Assembly: GCF_013372105.1 (NCBI RefSeq)
Contig: NZ_CP053825.1
Location: 186,001 to 250,000 of the forward strand
DNA length: 64,000 bases
Direction: 5' to 3'
DNA from: Campylobacter armoricus
GTDB lineage: Bacteria > Campylobacterota > Campylobacteria > Campylobacterales > Campylobacteraceae
The translations under genes were made by a program, and so were the position numbers. Shown here in pieces: positions 54,389 to 63,808 of the stretch. A model generated the notes under the pieces. That model worked only from the letters and a program-made list of their open reading frames with translations, searched no databases and was not told the origin of the DNA. Within the stretch, counting starts at the first letter, position 1, and the number at the start of each line of letters is the position of its first letter.

Positions 54389-54408
54389 TGACTAGATTTG
54401 CATTTTTT
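54368..54408 (+). terminator. Terminator of feoAB
   Basis: Perfect 9-bp arms GCAAATCTA / TAGATTTGC (54368-54376 with 54393-54401), an inner ATCA/TGAT pairing, then ATTTTTT. The left arm is in the feoB coding end and the right arm includes the stop codon of the converging tenA gene. Confidence 0.8.
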
Positions 54409-55057
54409 GTTCTAAAGAGTGTTGCCAAAAGGCTGTTTCAAGTCTTACAGTAGTATAAAAAATTTCATTTAATTTTTTAAATTTTTCTTCACTAATGCTA
54501 TTTGTATAAGAATTAAAAAAGTCTTTAAATTCTTTAATTTCATCTTGAAATTCTTTACCTGCATAGGTTAAAATCCATTCTTTATAAGGATGATTTTCTA
54601 AGCTTTGTTTATTAAGTCCTTTATAAATTTCTTCTCCTATATATGCATAACCTATAGCACAAGCACTCAAAGCACACAGCATATCCAAATAATCTCCATT
54701 TTGTCCCACACTTAGTAAGTATCTTGTATAAGCAATATTAGTTAAACTTTCATCTTTATAATCTAGTTTTTCTACATCAATACCTAGTTTTAAAATACTT
54801 CTATGAAGCTCTAATTCTCCTTCTAAAGTGTAGTTTTGATTTTTAATAGCAAATTGAATTTCTTTAGCATTGTTTGCATTTAAAGCAAGCAAGGCATAGC
54901 ATTTTGCATAATTATTTAAAAAGATATAATCTTGCTTTAGATAAAACAAAAATACATCTTTTTCTAAAGTACCATTTTGAAGTTTTTTTACAAATTCATG
55001 ATGGATGTATTGATCCCAAATTTTTTTATTTTCTTTTATAAGTTTATCAAAAAGCAT
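54392..55057 (-). CDS. tenA: TenA family thiaminase-like protein
   Basis: A 221-residue heme-oxygenase-fold protein of the TenA/PQQC family, which salvages aminopyrimidine from degraded thiamin. The active-site cysteine lies in ALSACAIGYAYIGEEI near 129-144, and FWQHSLEQKM near the end is the usual C-terminal segment. The substrate is assumed from family only. No TPP riboswitch is evident in the 145-bp upstream gap. RBS AAAGGAAAAT. Confidence 0.88.
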   Translation of the reverse strand: MLFDKLIKENKKIWDQYIHHEFVKKLQNGTLEKDVFLFYLKQDYIFLNNYAKCYALLALNANNAKEIQFAIKNQNYTLEGELELHRSILKLGIDVEKLDYKDESLTNIAYTRYLLSVGQNGDYLDMLCALSACAIGYAYIGEEIYKGLNKQSLENHPYKEWILTYAGKEFQDEIKEFKDFFNSYTNSISEEKFKKLNEIFYTTVRLETAFWQHSLEQKMQI

Positions 55058-55202
55058 AATTTTCCTTTGTTATAAAATAAGCTTTTATTTAAACACATAT
55101 AATTAAATTTTTCGTAATAATCTTTAATTTTTAACTTTTTAAACAAGAAATTTATTTTTTTATTGTAAAATGTGGTTTAATTTTTTAAACTAGGAGATAA
55201 AA

Positions 55203-55436
55203 ATGGCAATTTTTGATGATGTAAAAAAAGTAGTTGTTGAGCAACTTAGTGTAGATGAAGATGCAGTTAAAATGGAATCTAAAATTATTGAAGATTTAGG
55301 TGCTGATTCTTTAGATGTTGTTGAGTTAGTTATGGCTTTAGAAGAAAAATTTGATGTAGAAATCCCAGATAGTGATGCTGAAAAACTTGTAAAAATTGAA
55401 GATGTTGTTAATTATATAGAAAATCTTCAAAAATAA
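55203..55436 (+). CDS. acpP: Acyl carrier protein
   Basis: Carries growing acyl chains on a phosphopantetheine arm attached to Ser36 in [10 protein letters not shown]. The 77-residue acidic protein has normal length. RBS TAGGAG lies before the ATG; a TAAAAT at about 55164 is a possible -10. It is followed at short distance by fabF and accA, making a fatty acid operon. The modifying enzyme AcpS is encoded at 38.9-39.3 kb. Confidence 0.97.
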   Translation: MAIFDDVKKVVVEQLSVDEDAVKMESKIIEDLGADSLDVVELVMALEEKFDVEIPDSDAEKLVKIEDVVNYIENLQK

Positions 55437-55464
55437 TTTTTAATTTTTTAATAAGGAGTGCGGT

Positions 55465-56679
55465 TTGAAACGCGTTGTAGTAACAGGTATGGGAATGATC
55501 AATGCTCTTGGCTTAGATAAAGGTAGTTCTTTTAAAGCTATTTGTGATGGTAAAAGTGGCGTTGATAAAATCACTCTTTTTGATACCACTGATTTTCCAG
55601 TGCAAATTGCTGCTGAAGTAAAAAATTTTGATCCTTTGAGTGTGTGTGATGCTAAAGAGGTCAAAAAGATAGATCGTTTCATACAACTTGGTATTAAAGC
55701 AGCTAGAGAAGCTATGGAAGATGCTAAATTTGATGAAAATTTAAATAAAGAAGAATTTGGCGTAGTTTCAGCAGCTGGTATAGGTGGTTTGCCAAATATT
55801 GAAAAAAATTCTGTTACTTGCGCACAGCGTGGACCACGCAAAATCACTCCTTTTTTCATACCTTCAGCTTTAGTTAATATGCTTGGTGGGATTATCTCAA
55901 TTGAGCATGGATTACAAGGACCAAATATCTCATGTGTAACTGCTTGTGCGGCAGGAACTCATGCTATAGGTGAGGCTTATAAAAGTATAGCCTTGGGTAA
56001 TGCAGATAAAATGCTTGTAGTAGGAGCTGAAGCGGCTATTTGTGCTGTAGGCATAGGTGGTTTTGCTGCTATGAAAGCACTTTCTACTAGAAATGATGAT
56101 CCATCAAAAGCTTCAAGACCATTTGATAAAGAAAGAGATGGTTTTGTTATGGGTGAGGGTGCTGGTGCTTTGGTTTTTGAAGAATACGAAGCAGCTAAAA
56201 AGCGTGGTGCTAAAATTTATGCTGAATTAATTGGATTTGGAGAAAGTGCAGATGCACATCATATTACTTCTCCTACCTTAGAAGGACCATTGCGTGCTAT
56301 GAAAAAAGCTTTAAAAATGGCTGGGAATCCCAAAATAGATTATATTAATGCACATGGAACTTCTACTCCAGTAAATGACAAAAATGAAACAGCAGCTATT
56401 AAAGAGCTTTTTAAAGATCAAATTCCTTTAGTGAGTTCTACAAAAGGTCAAACAGGACATTGCCTAGGTGCTGCAGGTGCAATTGAGGCTGTTATCTCTT
56501 TAATGGCACTTGATCAAGGCATACTTCCGCCAACTATCAATCAAATTTCAGCAGATGAAAATTGTGATCTTGATTATATACCAAATGTTGCAAGAAAAAG
56601 TGAAATTAATGTAGTAATGAGCAATTCTTTTGGTTTTGGCGGAACAAATGGTTGTGTAATTTTCAAAAAAGTAGATTAA
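55465..56679 (+). CDS. fabF: 3-oxoacyl-[acyl-carrier-protein] synthase II
   Basis: Condenses malonyl-ACP with acyl-ACP in fatty acid elongation. The 404-residue thiolase-fold protein has the catalytic Cys in [12 protein letters not shown] near 160, the His of [11 protein letters not shown] near 296 and the His of [15 protein letters not shown] near 332, and a C-terminal [10 protein letters not shown]. The start is TTG at 55465, seven bases after AAGGAG. It lies between acpP and accA with two bases to the latter. Confidence 0.96.
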   Translation: MKRVVVTGMGMINALGLDKGSSFKAICDGKSGVDKITLFDTTDFPVQIAAEVKNFDPLSVCDAKEVKKIDRFIQLGIKAAREAMEDAKFDENLNKEEFGVVSAAGIGGLPNIEKNSVTCAQRGPRKITPFFIPSALVNMLGGIISIEHGLQGPNISCVTACAAGTHAIGEAYKSIALGNADKMLVVGAEAAICAVGIGGFAAMKALSTRNDDPSKASRPFDKERDGFVMGEGAGALVFEEYEAAKKRGAKIYAELIGFGESADAHHITSPTLEGPLRAMKKALKMAGNPKIDYINAHGTSTPVNDKNETAAIKELFKDQIPLVSSTKGQTGHCLGAAGAIEAVISLMALDQGILPPTINQISADENCDLDYIPNVARKSEINVVMSNSFGFGGTNGCVIFKKVD

Positions 56680-56680
56680 T

Positions 56681-57616
56681 ATGGCTTCTTATTTAGATTT
56701 TGAAAAAAATATTCAGCAAATTGATGAAGATTTGGCAAATGCTAAAATCAAAGGCGATGATGAAGCAGTAAAAATTTTAGAAAAAAATCTTGAAAAAGAA
56801 ACTCAAAAAGTTTATAAAAATTTGAGTGATTATCAACGCTTGCAGCTTGCAAGACATCCAGATCGCCCTTATGCACTTGATTATATTCAAGCTATATTAA
56901 GTGATGCCTATGAAATTCATGGTGATCGTGCTTTTAGAGATGATCCTGCTATTGTGTGTTATGCAGGTTATATAGGTGGAAAAAAAGTTATTGTCATAGG
57001 CGAGCAAAAAGGTAGAGGTACTAAGGATAAGCTTCATAGAAATTTTGGTATGCCTCATCCTGAAGGTTATAGAAAAGCCTTGAGAGTAGCAAAAATGGCT
57101 GAAAAATTTGACATACCAGTGTTATTTTTGGTAGATACTCCAGGTGCTTATCCAGGAGTTGGTGCTGAAGAACGCGGACAAAGTGAGGCTATAGCTAGAA
57201 ATTTATATGAATTAAGTAATCTTAAAACAATTACTATAGCAGTAGTTATAGGTGAAGGTGGAAGTGGTGGTGCTTTAGCTATAGGAGTAGCTGATAAACT
57301 TGCTATGATGAAAAATTCAGTTTTTTCCGTAATTTCACCTGAAGGTTGTGCTGCTATTTTATGGAATGATCCCTCAAAAATAGAAGCTGCTACTAAAGCG
57401 ATGAAAGTAACTGCAGATGATTTAAAAAATCAAGGTTTAATAGATGATGTCATCGAAGAACCAATAAGTGGAGCTCATAGAGATAAAGAAAATGCTATAA
57501 AAAATTTAAGTGATTATGTTTTAAAAGCTATAGAAGAATTAGAACAATATGACAAACGAGAATTAGCGGCTATAAGAATGCAAAAAGTATTTAAATTTGG
57601 AGCTTTTTCAGAGTAA
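56681..57616 (+). CDS. accA: Acetyl-CoA carboxylase carboxyltransferase subunit alpha
   Basis: With AccD transfers CO2 from biotin to acetyl-CoA to make malonyl-CoA. The 311-residue protein has the family N-terminal coiled coil (1-60) and the crotonase-like carboxyltransferase domain with [19 protein letters not shown] near 126-144, [16 protein letters not shown] near 153-168 and [15 protein letters not shown] near 185-199. Start ATG is one base after the fabF stop. It ends the acpP-fabF-accA operon. Confidence 0.96.
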   Translation: MASYLDFEKNIQQIDEDLANAKIKGDDEAVKILEKNLEKETQKVYKNLSDYQRLQLARHPDRPYALDYIQAILSDAYEIHGDRAFRDDPAIVCYAGYIGGKKVIVIGEQKGRGTKDKLHRNFGMPHPEGYRKALRVAKMAEKFDIPVLFLVDTPGAYPGVGAEERGQSEAIARNLYELSNLKTITIAVVIGEGGSGGALAIGVADKLAMMKNSVFSVISPEGCAAILWNDPSKIEAATKAMKVTADDLKNQGLIDDVIEEPISGAHRDKENAIKNLSDYVLKAIEELEQYDKRELAAIRMQKVFKFGAFSE

Positions 57617-57661
57617 TTTGTATTTTTATATAAATTTCAACTTTTTTTAAAAAAAATATTG

Positions 57662-57667
57662 TATAAT
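57662..57667 (+). promoter_or_regulatory. tRNA-Phe promoter -10
   Basis: TATAAT at 57662-57667 lies 17 bases before the mature tRNA 5' end; the upstream region is T-rich, as usual for Campylobacter promoters. The tRNA follows accA by 68 bases, so read-through from accA is also possible. Confidence 0.6.
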
Positions 57668-57684
57668 TACAACTTCAATTCAAT

Positions 57685-57760
57685 GGTTGGATAGCTCAGT
57701 CGGTAGAGCAGCAGACTGAAAATCTGCGTGTCGGCAGTTCGATTCTGCCTCTAACCACCA
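57685..57760 (+). tRNA. tRNA-Phe (GAA)
   Basis: A 76-base cloverleaf: acceptor stem GGTTGGA / TCTAACC with one G-T pair, D arm AGCTCAGTCGGTAGAGC, anticodon stem GCAGA / TCTGC with loop CTGAAAA (anticodon GAA), T arm with GTTCGATTC, and genomically encoded CCA. All stems pair. It is the only tRNA found in the window. Confidence 0.97.
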
Positions 57761-57763
57761 TCT

Positions 57764-58561
57764 TTATTTTTTATTATAAAAATCATCTAATTCTTTAAGC
57801 TCTATTTCTTTAAAACCAGCTTGAATTCTAGCTGTTTTATTATATATTTTCCCCAAAAGGTTAAAATCTTTATATATTTTGCAAAGATTTATATAATTTT
57901 CATTTTCGTTTTTTGCATAATTCCACCAAAAATTACCTTTATTTACATGTTTTATTTCATCATTTAATATAATGGTAAAAATCTCGTTAAATAAACTTTT
58001 TATGGGATGATTTGTTGTATTTAGTTTTTTTAAAACAAAAGGATTAGCATCAAGTCCTTTTGCCTCAAGTCCTCTATGAACTATACCCATTCTATGAGCA
58101 AGATTATCTTTAGTTAAAAATAAGGCTTTTTCAAGATTATCATGTGCATAAAAATCTCCATATTTAAAACCTAACTCATTTAAAGTTTTTTCTAAAAGTA
58201 AAAAATGTTTGATTTCCTCATTGGCCACCTCAAGCCAATCTTGATAAAATTTCAATGGTAAGTTTTTAAACCTATAACTAGCATCTAAAGCTAAATTTAT
58301 AGCACTATATTCTATATGTGCGACTGAATGTAAGATTTTAGCTAAAGATAAAGTGCTATTTGCTTCTTTTGGACGCCTTATTTTCATAGGATGAAGGATT
58401 TTAACTTGTGAGTTTTCACAAATGATAGCTTTGTGTGTATGATCAAAATCATATAAATTAGTTTTAAAATTTTCATAAAATTCATTAAAATCTTGAATTT
58501 TTTCGAAAATATCTTTTTTATATAAAATTTTTTCTAAATCTATAAAAAAATTTCTTTTCAT
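57764..58561 (-). CDS. DUF455 family ferritin-like protein
   Basis: A 265-residue helical protein of the DUF455 family. Ferritin-like metal ligands are suggested by LHSVAHIEYSAINLALDASYRF near residues 78-99, WLEVANEEIKHFLLLEKTL near 112-130, MGIVHRGLEAKGLDANP near 158-174 and IILNDEIKHVNKG near 202-214, a pattern of ExxH pairs fitting a diiron site. The reaction is not known. It converges with the tRNA and is divergent from kpsM. Confidence 0.82.
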   Translation of the reverse strand: MKRNFFIDLEKILYKKDIFEKIQDFNEFYENFKTNLYDFDHTHKAIICENSQVKILHPMKIRRPKEANSTLSLAKILHSVAHIEYSAINLALDASYRFKNLPLKFYQDWLEVANEEIKHFLLLEKTLNELGFKYGDFYAHDNLEKALFLTKDNLAHRMGIVHRGLEAKGLDANPFVLKKLNTTNHPIKSLFNEIFTIILNDEIKHVNKGNFWWNYAKNENENYINLCKIYKDFNLLGKIYNKTARIQAGFKEIELKELDDFYNKK

Positions 58562-58635
58562 TTTTAAACCTTGTTAAATATTATATAAGATAAAAAAGTA
58601 TAATATAAAAATTTTTAAAAAGGTTTGCTAAAATT

Positions 58636-59412
58636 ATGTTTAATGTCATACATGCTCTTTTTTTTAGAGAGTTAAAAACAAGATTTGGTATTAACAAATA
58701 TTTGGGTTATTTTTGGGTGATTGGTGAACCTATGATGGTGGTTTTGGTGATTACTTCTATTATAGCGGCTATTAGAGAATTTCACCATCAAATCATGCCA
58801 GAAGGAATTTCTATTTTTATGTTTTTAGCAGTAGGTATTATACCTTTTTTTATGTTTAGAAGTATTATTACTCAACTATTAAATGGTATTGGTGCAAATT
58901 TAGCACTTTTTGCTTATAAACCTATTCGTCCTATACATGTGTTTATTGCTAGAACTATGCTTGAATTTTGTATTTATTTTACTATTTTTATTTGTGTGAT
59001 GTTTTTAGCTGGATGGTTTTTGCATATGCAAGTTATTCCTAAACATTTTTTAGAGGTAATGTTTTCGCTTTTTTTACTTGTGGTGTTTGGTTTTGCTATG
59101 GGGATGTGTTTTGCTATAGCAGGACATTTTGCTGAGCCTTTAAAAATGGCATTAAATTATTTAAATATAGTTTTATATTGGACAGCATTGGTTGTATTTC
59201 CTATATGGATAGTTCCAAAACCTATTTTAGATATTTTATATTATAATCCACTTTTACATATTATGGAGCTTTTAAAATATAATTTTTTTCAAAATTATCC
59301 ATTACTTGATGATTATAATTATTACTATCCTATTATATGTTTGGGTGTGATTTTATTTTTAGGTTTGTTTTTTTATTATTTTACTAGAGAAAAGTTGATA
59401 GCAGTGCGATGA
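58636..59412 (+). CDS. kpsM: Capsule polysaccharide ABC transporter permease
   Basis: Inner-membrane permease of the group 2/3 capsule exporter. The 258-residue protein has six hydrophobic helices and the family opening FFRELKTRFGINKYLGYFWVIGEP (residues 9-32). It overlaps kpsT by four bases. A TAAAAT-like element just before the ATG is too close to be its promoter; AAAAAGGTTTGC provides the ribosome site. Start of the kps export block. Confidence 0.95.
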   Translation: MFNVIHALFFRELKTRFGINKYLGYFWVIGEPMMVVLVITSIIAAIREFHHQIMPEGISIFMFLAVGIIPFFMFRSIITQLLNGIGANLALFAYKPIRPIHVFIARTMLEFCIYFTIFICVMFLAGWFLHMQVIPKHFLEVMFSLFLLVVFGFAMGMCFAIAGHFAEPLKMALNYLNIVLYWTALVVFPIWIVPKPILDILYYNPLLHIMELLKYNFFQNYPLLDDYNYYYPIICLGVILFLGLFFYYFTREKLIAVR

Positions 59413-60080
59413 TAAAGTTAGTTAATTTAACCAAATCTTTTCCTTTGCGTAATGGTGGTAGACATTATGTTTTTAAAAATTTAAGTTTTGAGTTTCCTGA
59501 AAATTGTAGTATAGGTTTAATGGGTCGTAATGGTGCTGGAAAATCTACTCTAATGAAGCTTCTAAGCGGATCTTTGCTTCCAGATAGAGGTAAAATTATA
59601 ACCAATAAAAAATTATCCTGGCCTTTAGGTTTAGCAGGTGCATTTCAACATAGGCTTTCAGCAAGAGATAATGCTCGCTTTGTGGCTAGAGTGTATGGTT
59701 ATAAAGGAAAGGCTTTAGAAGAAAAAATTCGTTTTGTAGAAGATTTTGCCGAACTTGGTAAATTTTTTGATGAACCTATGAATACTTATTCGGCTGGTAT
59801 GAGTGCTAGAATATCTTTTGGTTTAAGTATGGCATTTGACTTTGATTATTATTTAATTGATGAAGCAGGAGCTGTAGGAGATCCTAAATTTAGAGAAAAA
59901 AGTTCTAAAATTTATAAAGAAAAACTAAGCCAATCAAAAGTTATTATGGTTTCGCATAATGTAGCTGAAATTAAAGAATGGTGTGATAAAATTATATTTA
60001 TGCAAGATGGACAAGCTACAATATATGATGATGTGGATGAAGGTATAGCGATATATCAAGGAAAAATAAATGCAAAATGA
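59409..60080 (+). CDS. kpsT: Capsule polysaccharide ABC transporter ATPase
   Basis: ATP-binding subunit that powers KpsM. The 223-residue protein has Walker A GRNGAGKST near residue 39, a signature reading YSAGMSARISFGLSMAF near 127-143 and Walker B YYLIDEAGAVGD near 146-157, all in the KpsT/Wzt style (SAGM instead of LSGG). It overlaps both kpsM and kpsE. Confidence 0.95.
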   Translation: MIKLVNLTKSFPLRNGGRHYVFKNLSFEFPENCSIGLMGRNGAGKSTLMKLLSGSLLPDRGKIITNKKLSWPLGLAGAFQHRLSARDNARFVARVYGYKGKALEEKIRFVEDFAELGKFFDEPMNTYSAGMSARISFGLSMAFDFDYYLIDEAGAVGDPKFREKSSKIYKEKLSQSKVIMVSHNVAEIKEWCDKIIFMQDGQATIYDDVDEGIAIYQGKINAK

Positions 60081-61185
60081 GTTATTGACAAAATTTAAAA
60101 ATTTAGAAATATTTAATTCTTTTAAAATTGTATTGATTTTAACAGCATTTGTTGTATTTTATTATGTTTTTATAGCAGCAAATCGCTATGTGAGTGAAAG
60201 TGTTTTAAGTGTGAAATCAACTACAGGAGATAGCGGTGCTATTACTGGTATAGCAGCACTTTTGACAAATAATTCTTTTTCAAGTGATGATATTAATTAT
60301 TTGAAATCTTATATTCACTCTTTAGATATGTTAAATATCTTAGAGGAAAAAATTCAAATCCGTGAGTTATATCAAAAACAAAAGCTTGATTTTTTTTATA
60401 GTATTTCCTCATCGGCTGATCAAGAGGATTTTTTAAAATATTATAAAAATCGCGTTAAGATTACTCAAGAAAATTCAGCTAATGGGCTTTTGCGTGTGGA
60501 AGTTGAAGGTTTTAATCCTCAAAGTGCACATTTAATAGCTTCAACCATAGTTAAAGAAAGTGAAAAATTTATCAATGAAATTTCACATAAAGCTGCAAGA
60601 GATCAAATGCAATTTGCTGAAGAAGAGCTTTTGCAGTTTAAAAAAAGATATCAAAAGGCTAAAGATGAACTTTTAGCTTTTCAAAATAAATATGGAGTAT
60701 TTGATCCGCTTAAACAAGCAGAGGGTACACTGAAACTTATTGGTGAGCTTGAGTCAAAAATAGCTGCCAAAGAGGCGGAACTTTTAATGATGCAAAGTTA
60801 TATTAATGATAATGCACCACAAATTATTACCATAAAAAGTGAAATTACTGCTTTAAAAAAACAACTCCAAAAAGAAAAATCTAAAGTTTCATCACCAAAA
60901 TCATCTCAAAAACTTAATGATCTTGCAGCTAAATTTCAAGATTTAACCATAGAGGTTGGTTTTGCAGAAAGTGCATATACGGCTGCTTTAAAAGCCTATG
61001 AGAGTGCAAGAATAGAAGCTTTAAGAAAGATAAAACAAGTAGTTATAGTTCAAAGCCCAAGTTTGCCTCAAAGTGCAAAATATCCAGAATCTTTATATAA
61101 TATACTCACGGCTTTTATGATTTTATCCCTAATTTTTGGAATTGTTAAATTTATTAAAATGATTATAGAGGAGCATAGATACTAA
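60070..61185 (+). CDS. kpsE: Capsule export inner-membrane adaptor
   Basis: Periplasmic adaptor (PCP family) linking KpsMT to the outer-membrane part. The 371-residue protein has transmembrane helices at both ends (about 17-36 and 343-363) and a long periplasmic coiled coil (about 170-275, KKRYQKAKDELLAFQNKYGVF), with PSLPQSAKYPE before the second helix. Its start lies 11 bases inside kpsT and its stop overlaps kpsD. Confidence 0.94.
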   Translation: MQNELLTKFKNLEIFNSFKIVLILTAFVVFYYVFIAANRYVSESVLSVKSTTGDSGAITGIAALLTNNSFSSDDINYLKSYIHSLDMLNILEEKIQIRELYQKQKLDFFYSISSSADQEDFLKYYKNRVKITQENSANGLLRVEVEGFNPQSAHLIASTIVKESEKFINEISHKAARDQMQFAEEELLQFKKRYQKAKDELLAFQNKYGVFDPLKQAEGTLKLIGELESKIAAKEAELLMMQSYINDNAPQIITIKSEITALKKQLQKEKSKVSSPKSSQKLNDLAAKFQDLTIEVGFAESAYTAALKAYESARIEALRKIKQVVIVQSPSLPQSAKYPESLYNILTAFMILSLIFGIVKFIKMIIEEHRY

Positions 61186-62843
61186 TGAAAAAAGTATTTT
61201 TATTTTTAATTTTACCTTTGTTTTTATTTTCTGCAGTTGATGTTTCTCAAATTGCAAAAATTCAAAACCAATCATTAAGTCCAACTATAGAACCACAAAT
61301 TATAAATTATGATAGTAATCAAAGTGATTTTAATCAAACTCAAGCTTCAGTAATTAAAGTTTTCGGAGCTCATTTATTTAATGGTAATTTTACTAAATTT
61401 ACTCAGCATGTTTATAATCCTGATTATAAATTAGCAGTAGGTGATAGGATAAATATCAAAATTTGGGGTGCGGTAGAATTTATACAAACTTTAACAGTAG
61501 ATTCTCAAGGAAATATTTTCATACCAAAAGTAGGTGCTATTAATCTTTTGGGGGTAAAAAATAGTGCTTTAGTGCAAGTTATCACAAAAGCTATTAATAA
61601 AATTTATAAAAGTAATGTCTATGTATATGCAGATATGGATATTTATCAAAATGTGTCAATTTTTGTTACAGGAAATGTTAATCAGCCTGGACTTTATCAA
61701 GGTCTAAGTTCAGATTCTATCATACAATATTTAGATAAAGCAAAAGGTATAAATTTAGAATATGGTAGTTTCAGAGATATACAAATTTTAAGAGATAATA
61801 AAGTTATAAAACATGTAGATCTATATGATTTTTTACTTAAAGGACAACTTGATCTTTTTCCATTTAGAATGGGAGATGTGATTTTAGTTGGTAGTGTGCA
61901 AAAGTATGTTTTTGTAGAGGGAGATGTGCAAAAACCTTTTAGATTTGAACTAAGTAATGATATTTTAAATTTAGAAGATATAGCAAGGGTTGCAGGGGCT
62001 AAACCTATAGTAACTAATGCTGTGGTAAAAAGCTATAGAGATGATCATAAGCTTCATATAGATGCTTATAGTAAAAAGCAATTTTTGGGTGTGAAATTAT
62101 ACAATGGTGACGAGATAGAATTTAGACCTGATTATACAGCACAAAATATTAATATCAGTATAGAAGGCGAGCATAGCGGTTTGCATTCGGTGGTAGTAAA
62201 AAAAGGCACCACCTTAGCTGAACTTGCTAAAATGATCTTAGTTAATGATCAATCAAACATTAATGCTTTGCAAGTGTTTAGAAAAAGTGTTGCAGCTACT
62301 CAAAAACAACTTATAGAAGCCCAGCTTAAAGAGCTTGAGACACTAGCACTAACAAGTTCTTCGGTAAATGCTGAACAAGCTAGTATTAGAGCAACACAAG
62401 CAAAAACTATATTAGAATTTATTGAGCGTGCAAAACAAGCCCAACCAAAAGGACAAATCGTTATAGACAATGTTAAAGCGTATAATTCTATAGTTTTAGA
62501 AGAGGGTGATATAGTGAATGTCCCTAGTAAAAATAATATTGTTTTAGTTCAAGGTGAAGTTTCTATACCTGGTGCATTTGTGTATATGGATAAAGAAAAA
62601 TTAAGATATTATATCAACTTAGCTGGTGGTTTTAGTGATAGGGCTGATATATCAAGAGTTTTAGTAATTAATGCTAATGGTAAAGCGACTAAATATAGTG
62701 GTAGAAGTTCAGCAGATATCAAAGCAGGAGATTCTATTTTAGTCTTACCAAAAGTTGATAGTCAAAATTTACAAATCTTTAGCATGCTAACACAAATTTT
62801 ATATCAAATAGCTATTGCAACTAATGTAGTATTAAATATATAG
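61185..62843 (+). CDS. kpsD: Polysaccharide export protein KpsD
   Basis: Periplasmic/outer-membrane polysaccharide export protein (Wza/KpsD, OPX family). The 552-residue product has a signal peptide (about 1-17, MKKVFLFLILPLFLFSA), the Poly_export domain (about 75-165, YKLAVGDRINIKIWG), and several SLBB domains (VTGNVNQPGLYQ, VEGDVQKPFRF, VQGEVSIPGAFVYM). The last fifty residues have a hydrophobic segment. Overlaps kpsE by one base. Confidence 0.95.
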   Translation: MKKVFLFLILPLFLFSAVDVSQIAKIQNQSLSPTIEPQIINYDSNQSDFNQTQASVIKVFGAHLFNGNFTKFTQHVYNPDYKLAVGDRINIKIWGAVEFIQTLTVDSQGNIFIPKVGAINLLGVKNSALVQVITKAINKIYKSNVYVYADMDIYQNVSIFVTGNVNQPGLYQGLSSDSIIQYLDKAKGINLEYGSFRDIQILRDNKVIKHVDLYDFLLKGQLDLFPFRMGDVILVGSVQKYVFVEGDVQKPFRFELSNDILNLEDIARVAGAKPIVTNAVVKSYRDDHKLHIDAYSKKQFLGVKLYNGDEIEFRPDYTAQNINISIEGEHSGLHSVVVKKGTTLAELAKMILVNDQSNINALQVFRKSVAATQKQLIEAQLKELETLALTSSSVNAEQASIRATQAKTILEFIERAKQAQPKGQIVIDNVKAYNSIVLEEGDIVNVPSKNNIVLVQGEVSIPGAFVYMDKEKLRYYINLAGGFSDRADISRVLVINANGKATKYSGRSSADIKAGDSILVLPKVDSQNLQIFSMLTQILYQIAIATNVVLNI

Positions 62844-62851
62844 GAATTTAG

Positions 62852-63808
62852 ATGAGTCAAATAGATGCGATTAAAATAGCCAAAGAAGTTTTTGAAATAG
62901 AATCTAAAACTATTTTGGATTTGTGTGATAGCCTCAATGAAAATTTTAGCAATGCAGTTGAGTTGATTTTATCTATCAAAGGTAGATGTGTAGTAAGTGG
63001 TATGGGTAAGTCAGGTCACATAGGAGCTAAGATAGCTGCAACTTTAGCTAGCACAGGCACTCCAAGTTTTTTTATGCATCCAGGTGAAGCTTTACATGGA
63101 GACCTTGGTATGCTTACGAGTGAAGATGTGCTTGTAGCTATTTCAAATTCAGGAGAAACTGAAGAGGTTTTAAAACTTATACCCGTAATAAAAAAAAGAA
63201 AAATTCCTTTAATTGTCATGGCAGGTAATGAAAAATCCACTTTGGCTAAACAAGCTGATGTTTTTATTAAAATATCAGTAAAAAAAGAAGCTTGTCCGCT
63301 TCAACTTGCTCCAACTTCCTCAACTACTGCTACATTGGCAATGGGTGATGCTATTGCAGTAGTTTTAATGAGAGCAAGGAAATTTAAACCAGATGATTTT
63401 GCTTTATTTCATCCAGGAGGAAGCTTAGGTAGAAAGCTTTTAACTAGAGTGAGTGATTTAATGGTATCTAGTAACTTACCTATAGTAAGTCTTGAGAGTG
63501 AATTTAATGAGCTAGTTGATGTGATGACTAGTGGTAAATTAGGACTTTGCATAGTACTTGAGGATGAAAAACTAGTTGGGATTATCACAGATGGAGACTT
63601 AAGAAGAGCTTTAAGAGCAGATGATAAGCCAAGATTTGATTTTAAAGCTAAAGAAATTATGAGCGAAAATCCAAAAACTATAGAAGCAAATGCTATGGCA
63701 AGTGAGGCAGAAGAGCTTATGTTAAAACATAAGATTAAAGAAATAGTTGTTACTCAAGATGAAAAAATAGTAGGCATCATACAGCTTTATGCGATAGGAA
63801 ATATGTGA
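62852..63808 (+). CDS. kpsF: Arabinose-5-phosphate isomerase
   Basis: Interconverts ribulose 5-phosphate and arabinose 5-phosphate, the first step to CMP-Kdo, the sugar of the capsule lipid linker. The 318-residue protein has a SIS domain (about 35-170; SGMGKSGHIGAK near 49, SNSGETEEVL near 93, HPGGSLGR near 187) and two CBS domains (about 205-315). It follows kpsD with an eight-base gap and may serve both capsule and lipooligosaccharide core. Confidence 0.95.
   Translation: MSQIDAIKIAKEVFEIESKTILDLCDSLNENFSNAVELILSIKGRCVVSGMGKSGHIGAKIAATLASTGTPSFFMHPGEALHGDLGMLTSEDVLVAISNSGETEEVLKLIPVIKKRKIPLIVMAGNEKSTLAKQADVFIKISVKKEACPLQLAPTSSTTATLAMGDAIAVVLMRARKFKPDDFALFHPGGSLGRKLLTRVSDLMVSSNLPIVSLESEFNELVDVMTSGKLGLCIVLEDEKLVGIITDGDLRRALRADDKPRFDFKAKEIMSENPKTIEANAMASEAEELMLKHKIKEIVVTQDEKIVGIIQLYAIGNM

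Noticed and set aside
55440-55859. 139-codon frame on the minus strand opposite fabF
   Set aside because: Mirror of conserved fabF coding sequence, with no ribosome site or domain; shadow frame.
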